From Nocardia asteroides (lineage in GTDB: Bacteria > Actinomycetota > Actinomycetes > Mycobacteriales > Mycobacteriaceae): DNA of 64,000 bases. This document shows positions 45,119-53,795 of this stretch, one piece after another. The stretch lies in contig NZ_LR134352.1 of the NCBI RefSeq assembly GCF_900637185.1, positions 2,594,001 through 2,658,000 on the forward strand, read 5' to 3'. Position numbers and translations under genes: made by a program. Numbering within the stretch: the stretch's first letter is position 1; the number at the start of each line of letters is the position of its first letter. The notes below the pieces were generated by a model, which had not been told where the DNA came from, did not search any database, and worked only from the letters and a program-made list of their open reading frames with translations.

Positions 45119-46200
45119 CAGACCACGACCGACCGCAGCACCTTGCCCTCGCCCATCGCGGCGAAGGCCTGCTCGACGCCGTCGATCCCGATCCGTTCGG
45201 TGACGAACCGGTCCAGCGGCAGCCTGCCCTGGCGGTACAGGTCGATCAGCATCGGGAAATCGCGTTCGGGCAGGCAGTCGCCGTACCACGACGACTTGAG
45301 CGCGCCGCCGTGCGAGAACAGGTCGATCAGCGGCATGTCGAGGGTCATGTCCGGGGTGGGGACGCCGACGAGAACGACCGTGCCCGCCAGGTCGCGGCCG
45401 TAGAACGCCTGCTTCCAGGTCTCGGGTCGGCCGACCGCGTCGATCACCACATCGGCACCGAAACCGCCCGTGAGTTCCTTGATCTGCTCCACCACGTCGG
45501 CGGTGGTCGCGTCGATGGTGTGGGTCGCGCCGAAGTCCTTGGCCCAGTCCAGCTTCCGCGGGTCGCGGTCGACGGCGATGATGGTGCCCGCCCCGGCCAG
45601 CGCCGCGCCCGCCACGGCCGCGTCGCCGACGCCGCCGCAGCCGATCACCGCGACGCTGTCACCACGCGAGACGGCACCGGTGTTCATCGCCGCGCCGATG
45701 CCCGCCATCACGCCGCAGCCGAGCAGCCCGGCGACGGCGGGGTCGGTATCGGGATCGACCTTGGTGCACTGCCTTTCGTGCACCAGCGTCTTGTCGGCGA
45801 ACGCGCCGACACCGAGCGCGGGGGTGAGCGCGGTGCCGTCGGTGAGCGTCATCGGGGTGCTCGCGTTGAACGTGTCGAAGCAGTACCAGGGACGGCCGCG
45901 ACGACAGGCCCGGCACTCGCCGCAGATCGCGCGCCAGTTGAGGACGACGAAATCGCCCTCGGCCACATGGGTGACGGCGTCGCCGACGGACTCGACCACA
46001 CCCGCGGCCTCATGCCCGAGCAGGAACGGGAACTGGTCGTTGATCCCGCCCTCGCGGTAGTGCAGATCGGTGTGGCAGACCCCGCAGGCCTGGACGCGGA
46101 CGACGACATCGTGTGGGCCCGGATCCGGGATCACGATCTCGACGGTCTCGACCGGCGCGTTCTGCGCGCGGGCGATGACTCCACGGACGGTCTGGGTCAT
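45115..46200 (-). CDS. mscR: S-(hydroxymethyl)mycothiol dehydrogenase (mycothiol-dependent formaldehyde dehydrogenase)
   Basis: A 361-aa zinc alcohol dehydrogenase. The catalytic zinc site is in [11 protein letters not shown] and [11 protein letters not shown], the structural zinc site in [15 protein letters not shown], and the NAD-binding fold in [20 protein letters not shown]. The overall match is to mycobacterial MscR/AdhE2, which oxidises the formaldehyde-mycothiol adduct and also reduces S-nitrosomycothiol. Two ATGs lie 6 nt apart; the one at 46200 is preferred because AGGAG abuts the first. It is the first gene of an operon with the MBL hydrolase. Confidence 0.92.
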   Translation of the reverse strand: MTQTVRGVIARAQNAPVETVEIVIPDPGPHDVVVRVQACGVCHTDLHYREGGINDQFPFLLGHEAAGVVESVGDAVTHVAEGDFVVLNWRAICGECRACRRGRPWYCFDTFNASTPMTLTDGTALTPALGVGAFADKTLVHERQCTKVDPDTDPAVAGLLGCGVMAGIGAAMNTGAVSRGDSVAVIGCGGVGDAAVAGAALAGAGTIIAVDRDPRKLDWAKDFGATHTIDATTADVVEQIKELTGGFGADVVIDAVGRPETWKQAFYGRDLAGTVVLVGVPTPDMTLDMPLIDLFSHGGALKSSWYGDCLPERDFPMLIDLYRQGRLPLDRFVTERIGIDGVEQAFAAMGEGKVLRSVVVW

Positions 46201-46256
46201 GCGCATCTCCTCATGTCGGCGACTTCCCCTTCACGCTAGCGGGGCCGTCCGGCCGA

Positions 46257-46475
46257 TCACTCGGGTATGGGTGGGATATCGCCGGTGGGAGTGCCGAGTT
46301 CTTCCCGCACCTGGTGTTCGACCAGCAGCGGAACGAAATCACGGACCTGCGATCGCGCGAAATGCTCGTAGGTCTCGCGGACGATCCCCGCGAGTTCGGT
46401 GCGTTCGATGGTGGGATAGCGGACGGTCAACCGCTCGATGACCTCGTCGAGCTGTCGATCCTCGTGAGTAGTCAT
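46257..46475 (-). CDS. Three-helix bundle dimerization domain protein
   Basis: A 72-aa acidic helical protein (EDRQLDEVIERLTVRYPTIE, IVRETYEHFARSQVRDFVPL, LVEHQVREEL). It matches short actinobacterial proteins annotated with a three-helix bundle dimerization domain; no enzymatic motif is present. It probably works as a dimeric adaptor or is a small regulatory protein. No operon partner is evident. Confidence 0.75.
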   Translation of the reverse strand: MTTHEDRQLDEVIERLTVRYPTIERTELAGIVRETYEHFARSQVRDFVPLLVEHQVREELGTPTGDIPPIPE

Positions 46476-46519
46476 GACCCGGGAGTACCCCGTGCACCGC
46501 GCCGGTCAACAGGCCCCTG

Positions 46520-47130
46520 TCATTTCTCGTCGAAGACCAGATCGGTCGGCGGGTGGGTGAGGCGCACGGTCCGGCCGTCGATCACGGTGATCGCGTCGAG
46601 GCCGATGGTGGAGTGTCCGGTGGACAGGATGAAGAAGCGGTCCGCGGCCCTGGGTGAGGAAGGCGGGGAAGCCGTCCAGCGACAGGTCGCCGTCGCCGAG
46701 CTCGAGGTAGTCGGCGAGGCGGCGGAACAGCTTCGGCAGCAGCACCACGTCGTCCGACAGCGAGGTCGGCGAGCTCACGGTGGCGCCGCTGGTGGTGACG
46801 TCGGCCGCCCACACCCCGAGCGGCGTGGCCGCGGTGGCCGCCGCCGTCGCGACCGCGGCGAAGGATGAAGCCGGGCACCGAGTCCTGATCGGCGGCGGTG
46901 ACGGTCTCGCTCGCGTTGCGCACCACCCCGGTGAAACCCAGCCAGGCCAGCAGTTCGGCGGCCGCGCTCCGGAGATCAGCAGAAACGGCATCGCGCGGTC
47001 CTTCGGCTCGGCCGGAAACGCCCACGGTGACGGGGCGCGCGGGTGGCGCCGACCACGCTGTCGAGCTCGGTCCAGTGTGGATAGCGCTGCCACACAGGGC
47101 AATACGGCGGACGGGATGGTCGGTGTTCAC
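46520..47130 (-). pseudogene. Frameshifted gene, minus strand, family unknown
   Basis: Protein-like sequence moves between frames along the minus strand. From a GTG near 47130 one frame gives SADLRSAAAELLAWLGFTGV and ASETVTAADQDSVPGFI. The reading then continues in a second frame with GVWAADVTTSGATVSSPTS, LSDDVVLLPKLFRRLADYLE and GDLSLDGFPAFLTQ. It ends in a third frame with ADRFFILSTGHSTIGLDAIT and TVRLTHPPTDLVFDEK before a TGA at 46520. Upstream, WQRYPHWTELDSVVGATRA in yet another phase suggests a further shift. At least two, probably three, single-base indels are needed to restore it. This means decay or sequencing error. Confidence 0.65.
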
Positions 47131-47247
47131 CCGGTGGTCATCGCCGCGCGCGCCATAGGCGGTGTCGATGGGGGTCATCGGTCCTGCGTCCTGGACGGGC
47201 GGTCGTGGCGTGGGCACGGTGGAGGGGACCTGAGCAGAGGAGAACGT

Positions 47248-48012
47248 ATGAATCCGGCCCGACCGACAGTTCGTGGCATTCGCGCGAGCGTGCTGGCCCT
47301 GGCGGTGCTCGCGGTGGGGATCGGCGCCTGCTCCGCCGATCCGGAGCCGCCGACGAGCGCGCCGGCGACCGTGACCGACACCGCGCCGCAGACCACCCAG
47401 CTGCCGGGTGCCCGGCCGGTCGACCACAGCCTCGACGACGACTTGTACGCCGCGGCCGAGGACAACGACGTGGCCGCGGTGCGGGACCTGATCGCCCGCG
47501 GCGCCGACATGGAGACCCGTGGCGACAACGGCCGGACACCGCTGGTCGCCGCCACCAAGAATCGGGCGAGCGAAGCCGCCGTGGCCCTGATCGACGCGGG
47601 CGCCGACGTCAACGCCAAGGACGACCTGCAGGACTCCGCCTACCTCTATGCGGGCGCCGAGGGTTTCGACGAGATCCTCGAATCCGCCCTGCGCCACGGC
47701 GCCGACCTGCGCAGTGTCAACCGCTATGGCGGCACCGCGCTCATCCCGGCGAGCGAACACGGGCACGTGAGCACAGTGCGGATGCTGATCGCCGCGGGCG
47801 TGGAGGTGAACCACGTGAACAAGCCGCGGTGGACAGCGCTGCAGGAAGCGATCGTTTACGGCGACGGCTCCCAGCGCTATCAGGAGACCGTGACCGCGCT
47901 GCTCGCCGCGGGCGCCGACCCGCAGATCCGCGACGCCGAGGGCCGCACCGCGCCGCAGAACGCCGAGCGACTCGGCCAGGACGCCATCGTCGCCCTGCTG
48001 CGCGGCCGCTGA
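47248..48012 (+). CDS. Ankyrin-repeat lipoprotein
   Basis: A 254-aa exported protein. The lipoprotein signal peptide (VLALAVLAVGIGAC) places Cys29 at the lipid anchor. After a Thr/Pro-rich linker come four to five ankyrin repeats (AAVRDLIARGADMETRGDNG, AAVALIDAGADVNAKDDL, EILESALRHGADLRSVNRYG, STVRMLIAAGVEVNHVNKPR, TALLAAGADPQIRDAEGRTA). Such proteins bind partner proteins at the cell surface. The ATG at 47248 follows AGAGGAGAACGT. Nothing nearby is an obvious partner. Confidence 0.9.
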   Translation: MNPARPTVRGIRASVLALAVLAVGIGACSADPEPPTSAPATVTDTAPQTTQLPGARPVDHSLDDDLYAAAEDNDVAAVRDLIARGADMETRGDNGRTPLVAATKNRASEAAVALIDAGADVNAKDDLQDSAYLYAGAEGFDEILESALRHGADLRSVNRYGGTALIPASEHGHVSTVRMLIAAGVEVNHVNKPRWTALQEAIVYGDGSQRYQETVTALLAAGADPQIRDAEGRTAPQNAERLGQDAIVALLRGR

Positions 48013-48061
48013 CCGGCCGGGATCACCCGGCGGGCGCGGAAACCGGACTACTCTCGGCAGC

Positions 48062-48982
48062 ATGGCCGAGGACGGGTACTTCCTTGCCCCCACGATCGGC
48101 CGGCCCGCGGACAAGGTCGGCTACTACCCCGACCGCGCGAGCTTCGACCGCTTCGCCGCCGCCTACCACGCCGCCATGGCCGAGCTGCCCAGCCCCGACG
48201 CGCTGGCCGCGGTGCCGACCGCGTTCGGTCCGGTCCGCGCCTACCGGTTCGGGCCCGGCGGCGGCATCCCCGTCGTGTTGTTGTCCGGGCGCCAGGCCTC
48301 GACGCCGATGTGGGGCGTCAATCTGCCCGGGCTGACGGCCCGGCACACCGTGTGGTCCGTGGACAGCATCGGCGAACCGGGAGCCAGCGGCCAGACCGTG
48401 CCGCTGACCGACGGCCCGGATCAGGCGCAGTGGATCGATGAAACCCTGGCGGGACTCGGTGTTTCGCGCGCGCACCTGCTCGGGGTGAGTATCGGCGCCA
48501 ACCTGGCCGTGCAGACCGCCCTGCACCGCCCCGGCCGCGTCGCCTCGATCACGCTGCTCGACGCGGCCAACACCTTCGCGCCGCTGAGCTGGAAGATGAT
48601 CGTGGTCTCCCTGGGCAGCGCGATCCCGTCGATGCCAACGGCACTGCGGCATCGCCTGCTGAGCTGGATCTCCGGCGGTGTGCCCGTGGACGACACCGTT
48701 CCCGAGGGCAGGCTCGTCGCTGCCGGGATGAAGGACTATCGCGGTGCCCAGCCGCTGCTGCCGCGCCCCACCGAAGCGCAGTTGCGCGCGCTCACCGTGC
48801 CGGTGCTGGCGCTGTTCGCCGGTCGCAGCATCGTGCACGATCCGACGGTGGCCGCGGCGACCGCGCGGCTGATTCCCGGTGCGCGAGTGGAGATGTGGCC
48901 GGACGCCTCGCACGCCGTCAACGGCGAATACCCCGACCGCATCGCCGAGTTGGTCACGGCGTTCACGGCCGGGGTCCGCTGA
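48062..48982 (+). CDS. Alpha/beta hydrolase
   Basis: A 306-aa cytosolic alpha/beta-hydrolase. The nucleophile motif is LLGVSIGANLAVQTAL, the acid region LALFAGRSIVHDP and the histidine WPDASHAVNGEYPDRI. An N-terminal helical extension (residues 1-60) precedes the core. Substrate unknown. It lies 49 nt after the ankyrin lipoprotein on the same strand. Confidence 0.87.
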   Translation: MAEDGYFLAPTIGRPADKVGYYPDRASFDRFAAAYHAAMAELPSPDALAAVPTAFGPVRAYRFGPGGGIPVVLLSGRQASTPMWGVNLPGLTARHTVWSVDSIGEPGASGQTVPLTDGPDQAQWIDETLAGLGVSRAHLLGVSIGANLAVQTALHRPGRVASITLLDAANTFAPLSWKMIVVSLGSAIPSMPTALRHRLLSWISGGVPVDDTVPEGRLVAAGMKDYRGAQPLLPRPTEAQLRALTVPVLALFAGRSIVHDPTVAAATARLIPGARVEMWPDASHAVNGEYPDRIAELVTAFTAGVR

Positions 48983-48994
48983 CCCGCGGGCAGG

Positions 48995-49513
48995 TCAGCC
49001 GACGATCGCCAGAGCCAGTCCGAGCAGGGCGCCACCGAAAACCATGGCGTTGCGTGCCTTCTGGAGAGTCCACGTCCACGCCGGGAACCCGGCCTCGGCG
49101 CGGTCCAGCAGCGCGGGCACATCGATGCGGGCGAGTTCGGCATCACCGGTCCGGGCGAACGCGGCCGTCACCGACCGCACGGCCGTGTGATTGCTGTAGA
49201 CGATCACGCAGTTGCCGAGCAACACCAGCGCCAGCACCACCCAGTTCACCGGCCGGGCGAGGTCGGACCCCGCCAGGTTCAGGCCCGCCGCGAACAGCAT
49301 GATCGCGGCCACGCTCAGCGGCGCGGCGCTCTCGTGACCGCTGGCGTCGAACCGCATCCCGTGCTCGTGCAGCGCCGTGGTGCGCACCCCCTGCCGGGAC
49401 AGCTCGGCCTGCGCGGTCGCCATGGCGGCCTTGCCGTAGCGGTGCCGGACGGCCGGCATGCTCACGAAGGCTGCGGCGATGGCGATCTCGATGGCGGCGA
49501 CGAGGGTGTTCAT
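48995..49513 (-). CDS. Hypothetical membrane protein controlled by TetR
   Basis: A 172-aa protein with four hydrophobic segments: NTLVAAIEIAIAAAFVSM, PLSVAAIMLFAAGLNLAGS, WVVLALVLLGNCVIVYSN and AMVFGGALLGLALAIVG. Between them is a His-containing loop (ALHEHGMRFDASGHES). No family recognised. Its start faces three palindromic operators and a divergent TetR gene, so it is probably the regulated target. Confidence 0.75.
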   Translation of the reverse strand: MNTLVAAIEIAIAAAFVSMPAVRHRYGKAAMATAQAELSRQGVRTTALHEHGMRFDASGHESAAPLSVAAIMLFAAGLNLAGSDLARPVNWVVLALVLLGNCVIVYSNHTAVRSVTAAFARTGDAELARIDVPALLDRAEAGFPAWTWTLQKARNAMVFGGALLGLALAIVG

Positions 49514-49530
49514 CAGGGTCTCCGATCCGA

Positions 49531-49602
49531 CTTGAACTAAGTAAAAGAACCATAGCGCCGAACTTGAACTAAGTGCAAGAGCCTTCTTGAACTTTGTAAA
49601 AG
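49531..49602. promoter_or_regulatory. Three operator repeats CTTGNACTNAGTNCAAG-like
   Basis: Three 17-bp imperfect palindromes in the 116-bp gap: 49531-49547 (CTTGAACTAAGTAAAAG), 49563-49579 (CTTGAACTAAGTGCAAG) and 49586-49602 (CTTGAACTTTGTAAAAG). The middle copy is closest to symmetric (CTTG-ACT-AGT-CAAG). Start-to-start spacings are 32 and 23 bp. They lie between the membrane-protein and TetR starts, so they are probably sites for that TetR. Confidence 0.72.
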
Positions 49603-49629
49603 TGTGCTCCGCGCGCCTAGGGTGACGGC

Positions 49630-50307
49630 ATGCCACGCGACACCCTGAGCAAGGAGCAGATCGTCGGCGCCGCGATCGCGCTGCTCGACGAGGAAGGGCT
49701 CGACGGCCTGAACATGCGCGCCCTCGGCCAGCGTCTCGACTCCGCCGCCACGGCCATGTACTGGCATGTGCGCAACAAGGACAATCTCGTGCGTTTGGCC
49801 GTCGACGAGGTGTGGGGCGAGATCGACCTGCCCGAACCCGGCGCCACCGACTGGCGCGCCGCCGCCGAGACGATGGCCACCGGCATGTACGCCGCGCTGA
49901 CCAGGCATCCCTGGCTCGTACAGGCGCAGGCGAGCCATCTGCTCTACGGCCCCAACAAGTCACGCCACGACGAGCGCGCGCTGGCCGTGTTCGAGGCGGC
50001 CGGCTTCGCCGACGACGATGCCGACCGCGCCGTCGCCGCCCTGTTCCTGTTCGTCCTCGGCAATGCCACCGGCCCGGCCGCGAACGTCTCCCTGCGCCGC
50101 AGGCTCGGCAAGGGTGGTGCCGATCCGGAGGTCCCGCTGGCGCAGGCTGTCGCCGAGGCGACCGAGATCGCCGCCGCCTATCCCCGGCTGCGCGCCCGCG
50201 TCGAGCGCGCCGCCACGGGTACCGGTTACAACGCCGCGCCCGACAGCACCTTCCACTTCGGCCTCGCCGCGCTCCTCGACGGCATCGCCGCGCGGAAAGC
50301 GGGGTAG
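49630..50307 (+). CDS. TetR-family regulator (TetR C-terminal type)
   Basis: A 225-aa regulator with the DNA-binding domain KEQIVGAAIALLDEEGLDGL and NMRALGQRLDSAATAMYWHV, which is the classical TetR subgroup. The C-terminal domain (WRAAAETMATGMYAALTRHP) resembles the TetR_C ligand-binding fold. It is divergent from the membrane protein and has the triple operator in between. It ends 8 bp from a convergent second TetR gene. Confidence 0.9.
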   Translation: MPRDTLSKEQIVGAAIALLDEEGLDGLNMRALGQRLDSAATAMYWHVRNKDNLVRLAVDEVWGEIDLPEPGATDWRAAAETMATGMYAALTRHPWLVQAQASHLLYGPNKSRHDERALAVFEAAGFADDDADRAVAALFLFVLGNATGPAANVSLRRRLGKGGADPEVPLAQAVAEATEIAAAYPRLRARVERAATGTGYNAAPDSTFHFGLAALLDGIAARKAG

Positions 50308-50314
50308 CGCAAGG

Positions 50315-50968
50315 CTATTCGGCGTCCGAGCCGATTCTGGCCAGCACCGCGCCGACCACCAGGAACCCGCTGTCGACGACATCTGCCAGCGGCTGGCGGT
50401 AGTCGTCGAGCACCCACTTCTGGGCGATGATCAGGATCGCGCCGACCAGGCCCAGGATCACCATGCGCACGCTCGGCGCGGGATGGGAATCCAGGTCCAC
50501 GTACGGGGTGAGCAGTGCCTGGCAGATGTCGACGAGCGCGTCGAGCACATCGTGATAGGCGCGGTCGACGGTCGGGCTCACGCCGAGGATCTCGAAGAAG
50601 GCGATCCGCGGCACCCGCGGGTCCCGCTGGATCAGCTGGAAGTACTCCGTCAGCGCGCCGCGCACCCTGGTGTCGATGTCGGCGTTCACGTCGCCGATCC
50701 CGACGTGGATGGCCTCCAGCATCCGCGCGGTGACCTCGCGATACACCTCGAGCAGCAGATCCTCGCTGTCGGTGAAGGATTCGTAGAAATAGCGCTTGCC
50801 GACACCGGCCGCCGCGCAGATGGTGGTCACGGTGGTGTTGCGGTAGCCCTCGGTGCCGAAGGCCTCGGTCGCCGCATCGATCAGCCGGGTGCGCCGCTCC
50901 TGCTGGCGTTGCCCGGGGGCCGCCCCACGGTATCGCCGGCCGTCGGCATCGAGATCGGGCGCGCTCAC
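50315..50968 (-). CDS. TetR-family regulator
   Basis: A 217-aa TetR repressor: RTRLIDAATEAFGTEGYRNT and ICAAAGVGKRYFYESFTDSED form the helix-turn-helix. It is divergent from the secreted CocE/NonD hydrolase gene. Palindromes in the 162-bp gap (51036-51047, 51078-51092) are likely operator sites, so it probably controls the hydrolase. Confidence 0.88.
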   Translation of the reverse strand: MSAPDLDADGRRYRGAAPGQRQQERRTRLIDAATEAFGTEGYRNTTVTTICAAAGVGKRYFYESFTDSEDLLLEVYREVTARMLEAIHVGIGDVNADIDTRVRGALTEYFQLIQRDPRVPRIAFFEILGVSPTVDRAYHDVLDALVDICQALLTPYVDLDSHPAPSVRMVILGLVGAILIIAQKWVLDDYRQPLADVVDSGFLVVGAVLARIGSDAE

Positions 50969-51035
50969 ATCACCGATTCTGTCAGGTGAGTGGAACGGGC
51001 CGACGTGACGGTCGGGAGTGGCGTGCGGCGTGCCG

Positions 51036-51092
51036 AGAACATGTTCTTGCGATCGAACGTGACGCAGGCTACGTTACTTCCCGGTACGGGAA
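51036..51092. promoter_or_regulatory. Palindromes upstream of the CocE/NonD hydrolase
   Basis: A perfect 12-bp palindrome AGAACATGTTCT (51036-51047) and a 15-bp inverted repeat TTCCCG-GTA-CGGGAA (51078-51092), extended by outer ACGTT/AACGT arms. Between them, AACGT and ACGTT (about 51056-51075) form another loose pair. All lie between the TetR start and the hydrolase start, about 40-95 bp upstream of the latter. Confidence 0.5.
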
Positions 51093-51130
51093 CGTCGTGG
51101 TTCCCGATGGTGGAGGGCTGAGACCGAAGC

Positions 51131-53167
51131 ATGATCAAACATCGAGGGCGACTGGCCGCGCTGGTCGCATCCGTCGTCGTGTTCGCGGGGGCGGTCGCAT
51201 CGGCCCCGGTCGGCCAGGCGCTGCCTGCCGGTTCCGGGTTGGACGCGCAGTTCGTGGCCACGCACAACGGGCCGCAGCAGTACCCGAACGTCTTCATCGA
51301 ATGGGACGTACCGATCACGATGAGTGACGGAACGGTACTGAAAGCCAACGTATATCACCCGGCGGGCGCCGACGGTCAGCCGATCGCCGAGCCCACGCCG
51401 ACCGTGGTCAATCTGACGCCCTACACCAAGCTGGTGTCCAATGTCGCCGACTCGGCGCTGGCCGTGCCCGGCCTGTCCGAGGTGCTGCTGCCGGTGCTGC
51501 AGAACCTCGACTTCAGCGCCTTCGGTTTCAGCAGCCTCAGCGACATGATGAAGGCTCTGCCGGGCGGCGCCGCCCGCACCTTCGGCGTCGACCGCAACCT
51601 GATCCGTGGCGGCTACACGCAGGTCGTCGTCGACGTGCGCGGCACCGGGTTCTCGCAGGGCACCTGGCAGGTGTTCGGTGAGCGCGAGCAGCTCGACGGC
51701 GTCGAGGTGGTGGACTGGGCGGCCAAGCAGCCGTGGTCCGATGGCAAGATCGGCATGAGCGGCATCTCCTATTCGGGGATCAACCAGCTGCAGACCGCGC
51801 AGCGGCATCCCGAGGCGCTCAAGGCGATCTTCCCGATCGTCCCCGGCAGCGACCTGATCCGCGACGTGGCCGCGCCCGGCGGCGCGCTCGGCATCGGCTT
51901 CATCCCGGCCTGGCTGCTCGCCGTGGACGGCGCGAAACTGCTGCCCGACATGGTGTCGATCCTGACCGGCAAGTTCGACTGGACCTGGCTGGGCGATCGC
52001 ATCCGCGACCCGTTCACCTTCTTCAACGTGCTCATCGCGGCACTGACCACCCCCAGCATCGACCAGATCCCGCCGGAGATGGCCTCGATCCTCGACGACC
52101 AGAGCCCGCTGCGCACCGCCTGGGTGGGTCAGCCGGATCAGGTGCAGGTGCCGACGTTCCTCTACGGCGGCTGGCACGACATCTTCACCTACTCCACGCC
52201 GCGCATCTACAACGCCGTCGATGTGCCCGCCGAGCAGAAGAAGCTCATCATGGGCAACGTCTACCACGTGACCGTGAGCTCGGGCCTGGGCCAGGCCGGC
52301 GCGCCCGCCCCGCTGGAGTCGTTGCAGCGCGCCTGGTTCGACAAGTGGCTCAAGGGCATCGACAACGGTGTCGAGCGCTACGAGCCGGTGACCCTGTGGC
52401 AGCAGGGCAGCGAGCAGTGGACCACCGACGTCGCCTTCCCGCGTCCCGGCATGCAGTACCGGCGGATGTACCTCGACGGCGCGTCCTCGGGGTCCTCGCC
52501 CGGCAGTCGCTACGACGGCAGCCTGGTCGCCGCGCCCGGCGGGGCCACGCAGCGGGTCTCGGTGGACCCGAGCCTGACCACCATCTGCTCGCGCGACGCC
52601 GCGCAGGGTACGGCGGGCATCCTTCCGCTGCCCGACGTGTGCGCCAAGGACGCGCGGATCAGCGAGGGCGCGGCACTGACCTTCACCACGGCGCCCGTCA
52701 CCCAGCCGACCCGGATCTCGGGTTCCATCGCCGCGCACCTGAACACGGTGCTCGACGCGACCGACGGGTACTGGACGGTCACGATCAACGACGTGGCCCC
52801 CGACGGCCGCTCGACGGTCTGGTCGCAGGGCCAGCTGACCGCGTCGCTGCGCGCGGTCGACGAGGGCAAGTCGACCCGCTCGCCCAACGGCGACTACACC
52901 GATCCGTACCCGTACCTGACTCTCGACACCAGGCAGCCGGTCGTGCCGGGCGAGCCCACCACGATCGACATCGGCATCCGCGCCACCGACGGTGTGCTGT
53001 TGCCGGGCCATCGCCTGCGGATCGACGTGTTCGCGAGCAATTTCCCCAGCGGAATCCCGTTGCGGCCGTTGCTGAACGAGAGCGGCCTGCGCACCCAGCA
53101 CCTGGAGCTCGACCCCGCTCGCCCGAGCTGGATCAACATCCCGCTGGACACCGACCCGGGCTGGTGA
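51131..53167 (+). CDS. Secreted CocE/NonD-family hydrolase (X-Pro dipeptidyl-peptidase S15)
   Basis: A 678-aa exported hydrolase. The signal peptide (basic MIKHRGR then LAALVASVVVFAGAVASAP) ends around residue 33. The S15 catalytic domain has VVVDVRGTGFSQGTWQVFGE, the nucleophile region KIGMSGISYSGINQL and the acid/His parts TFLYGGWHDIFTY and MGNVYHV. The C-terminal jelly-roll domain (about 470-675) ends with RLRIDVFASNFPS. The family cleaves esters, amides or dipeptides; substrate unknown here. The gene is divergent from a TetR regulator. Confidence 0.92.
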   Translation: MIKHRGRLAALVASVVVFAGAVASAPVGQALPAGSGLDAQFVATHNGPQQYPNVFIEWDVPITMSDGTVLKANVYHPAGADGQPIAEPTPTVVNLTPYTKLVSNVADSALAVPGLSEVLLPVLQNLDFSAFGFSSLSDMMKALPGGAARTFGVDRNLIRGGYTQVVVDVRGTGFSQGTWQVFGEREQLDGVEVVDWAAKQPWSDGKIGMSGISYSGINQLQTAQRHPEALKAIFPIVPGSDLIRDVAAPGGALGIGFIPAWLLAVDGAKLLPDMVSILTGKFDWTWLGDRIRDPFTFFNVLIAALTTPSIDQIPPEMASILDDQSPLRTAWVGQPDQVQVPTFLYGGWHDIFTYSTPRIYNAVDVPAEQKKLIMGNVYHVTVSSGLGQAGAPAPLESLQRAWFDKWLKGIDNGVERYEPVTLWQQGSEQWTTDVAFPRPGMQYRRMYLDGASSGSSPGSRYDGSLVAAPGGATQRVSVDPSLTTICSRDAAQGTAGILPLPDVCAKDARISEGAALTFTTAPVTQPTRISGSIAAHLNTVLDATDGYWTVTINDVAPDGRSTVWSQGQLTASLRAVDEGKSTRSPNGDYTDPYPYLTLDTRQPVVPGEPTTIDIGIRATDGVLLPGHRLRIDVFASNFPSGIPLRPLLNESGLRTQHLELDPARPSWINIPLDTDPGW

Positions 53168-53174
53168 CCCCGGT

Positions 53175-53795
53175 TCACCCCGCCTCGAACAGCGCGGCCA
53201 GATCGTCGACGAACTCGGCGTAGGCCACCGTGCGATCGGTCGCACGGAGCACCGAGGCGGGGTGCACCGTCGCGCCGACCCGATAGCGGTCGGCGTCGAC
53301 GACCCGCCCGCGCAGCTCGGTGACCTTGGCCTTGGGGCCGAGCACCGCCTGGGTGGCGATCGCGCCGAGACAGACCACCAGCTTCGGCGCGATGAGCTCG
53401 AGCTCGGTGGCCAGCCACGGCGCGCAGGCCACGATCTCGGTGCGCCGCGGGGTCTGATGGATGCGGCGTTTGCCGCGCTCGGTGAACCGGAAGTGTTTGA
53501 CCGCGTTGGTGAGATACAGCGTCTCGCGGTCCACGCCGATCTCGGTGAGCGCCCGGTCCAGCAGGTGCCCGGCGGGGCCGACGAAGGGGTGACCGTCGAG
53601 GTCCTCGTCATTGCCCGGCTGCTCGCCGACCACGACGGTGTCGGCCGTCGGCGCGCCCTCGCCGAACACGGTCTGGGTCGCGGCGCGATAGAGGTCGCAG
53701 CCGTGGCACCCGGCGGCTGCCTCGCGGACCCTGGACAGGTCATCGGTGTTCGGAATGTATTCCGCCGCACCGGGATAGCGGGTTCTGGTGGTCAT
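53175..53795 (-). CDS. udgX: UdgX-type uracil-DNA glycosylase
   Basis: A 206-aa family 4-related uracil-DNA glycosylase. It has the defining UdgX insertion KRRIH (residues 109-113), whose His113 equivalent forms a covalent bond to the abasic sugar after uracil removal in the Mycobacterium smegmatis enzyme. The active-site motif is GEQPGNDED (57-65), and four cysteines (30, 33, 124, 142) fit the iron-sulfur cluster. The ATG at 53795 is preceded by GGAGGATCACG and overlaps the DUF72 stop by 4 nt. Confidence 0.93.
   Translation of the reverse strand: MTTRTRYPGAAEYIPNTDDLSRVREAAAGCHGCDLYRAATQTVFGEGAPTADTVVVGEQPGNDEDLDGHPFVGPAGHLLDRALTEIGVDRETLYLTNAVKHFRFTERGKRRIHQTPRRTEIVACAPWLATELELIAPKLVVCLGAIATQAVLGPKAKVTELRGRVVDADRYRVGATVHPASVLRATDRTVAYAEFVDDLAALFEAG

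Noticed and set aside
51074..53770. An 898-codon minus-strand frame opposite the CocE/NonD hydrolase
   Set aside because: Antisense of a gene with complete catalytic motifs; the frame also runs through the udgX gene in the wrong phase.
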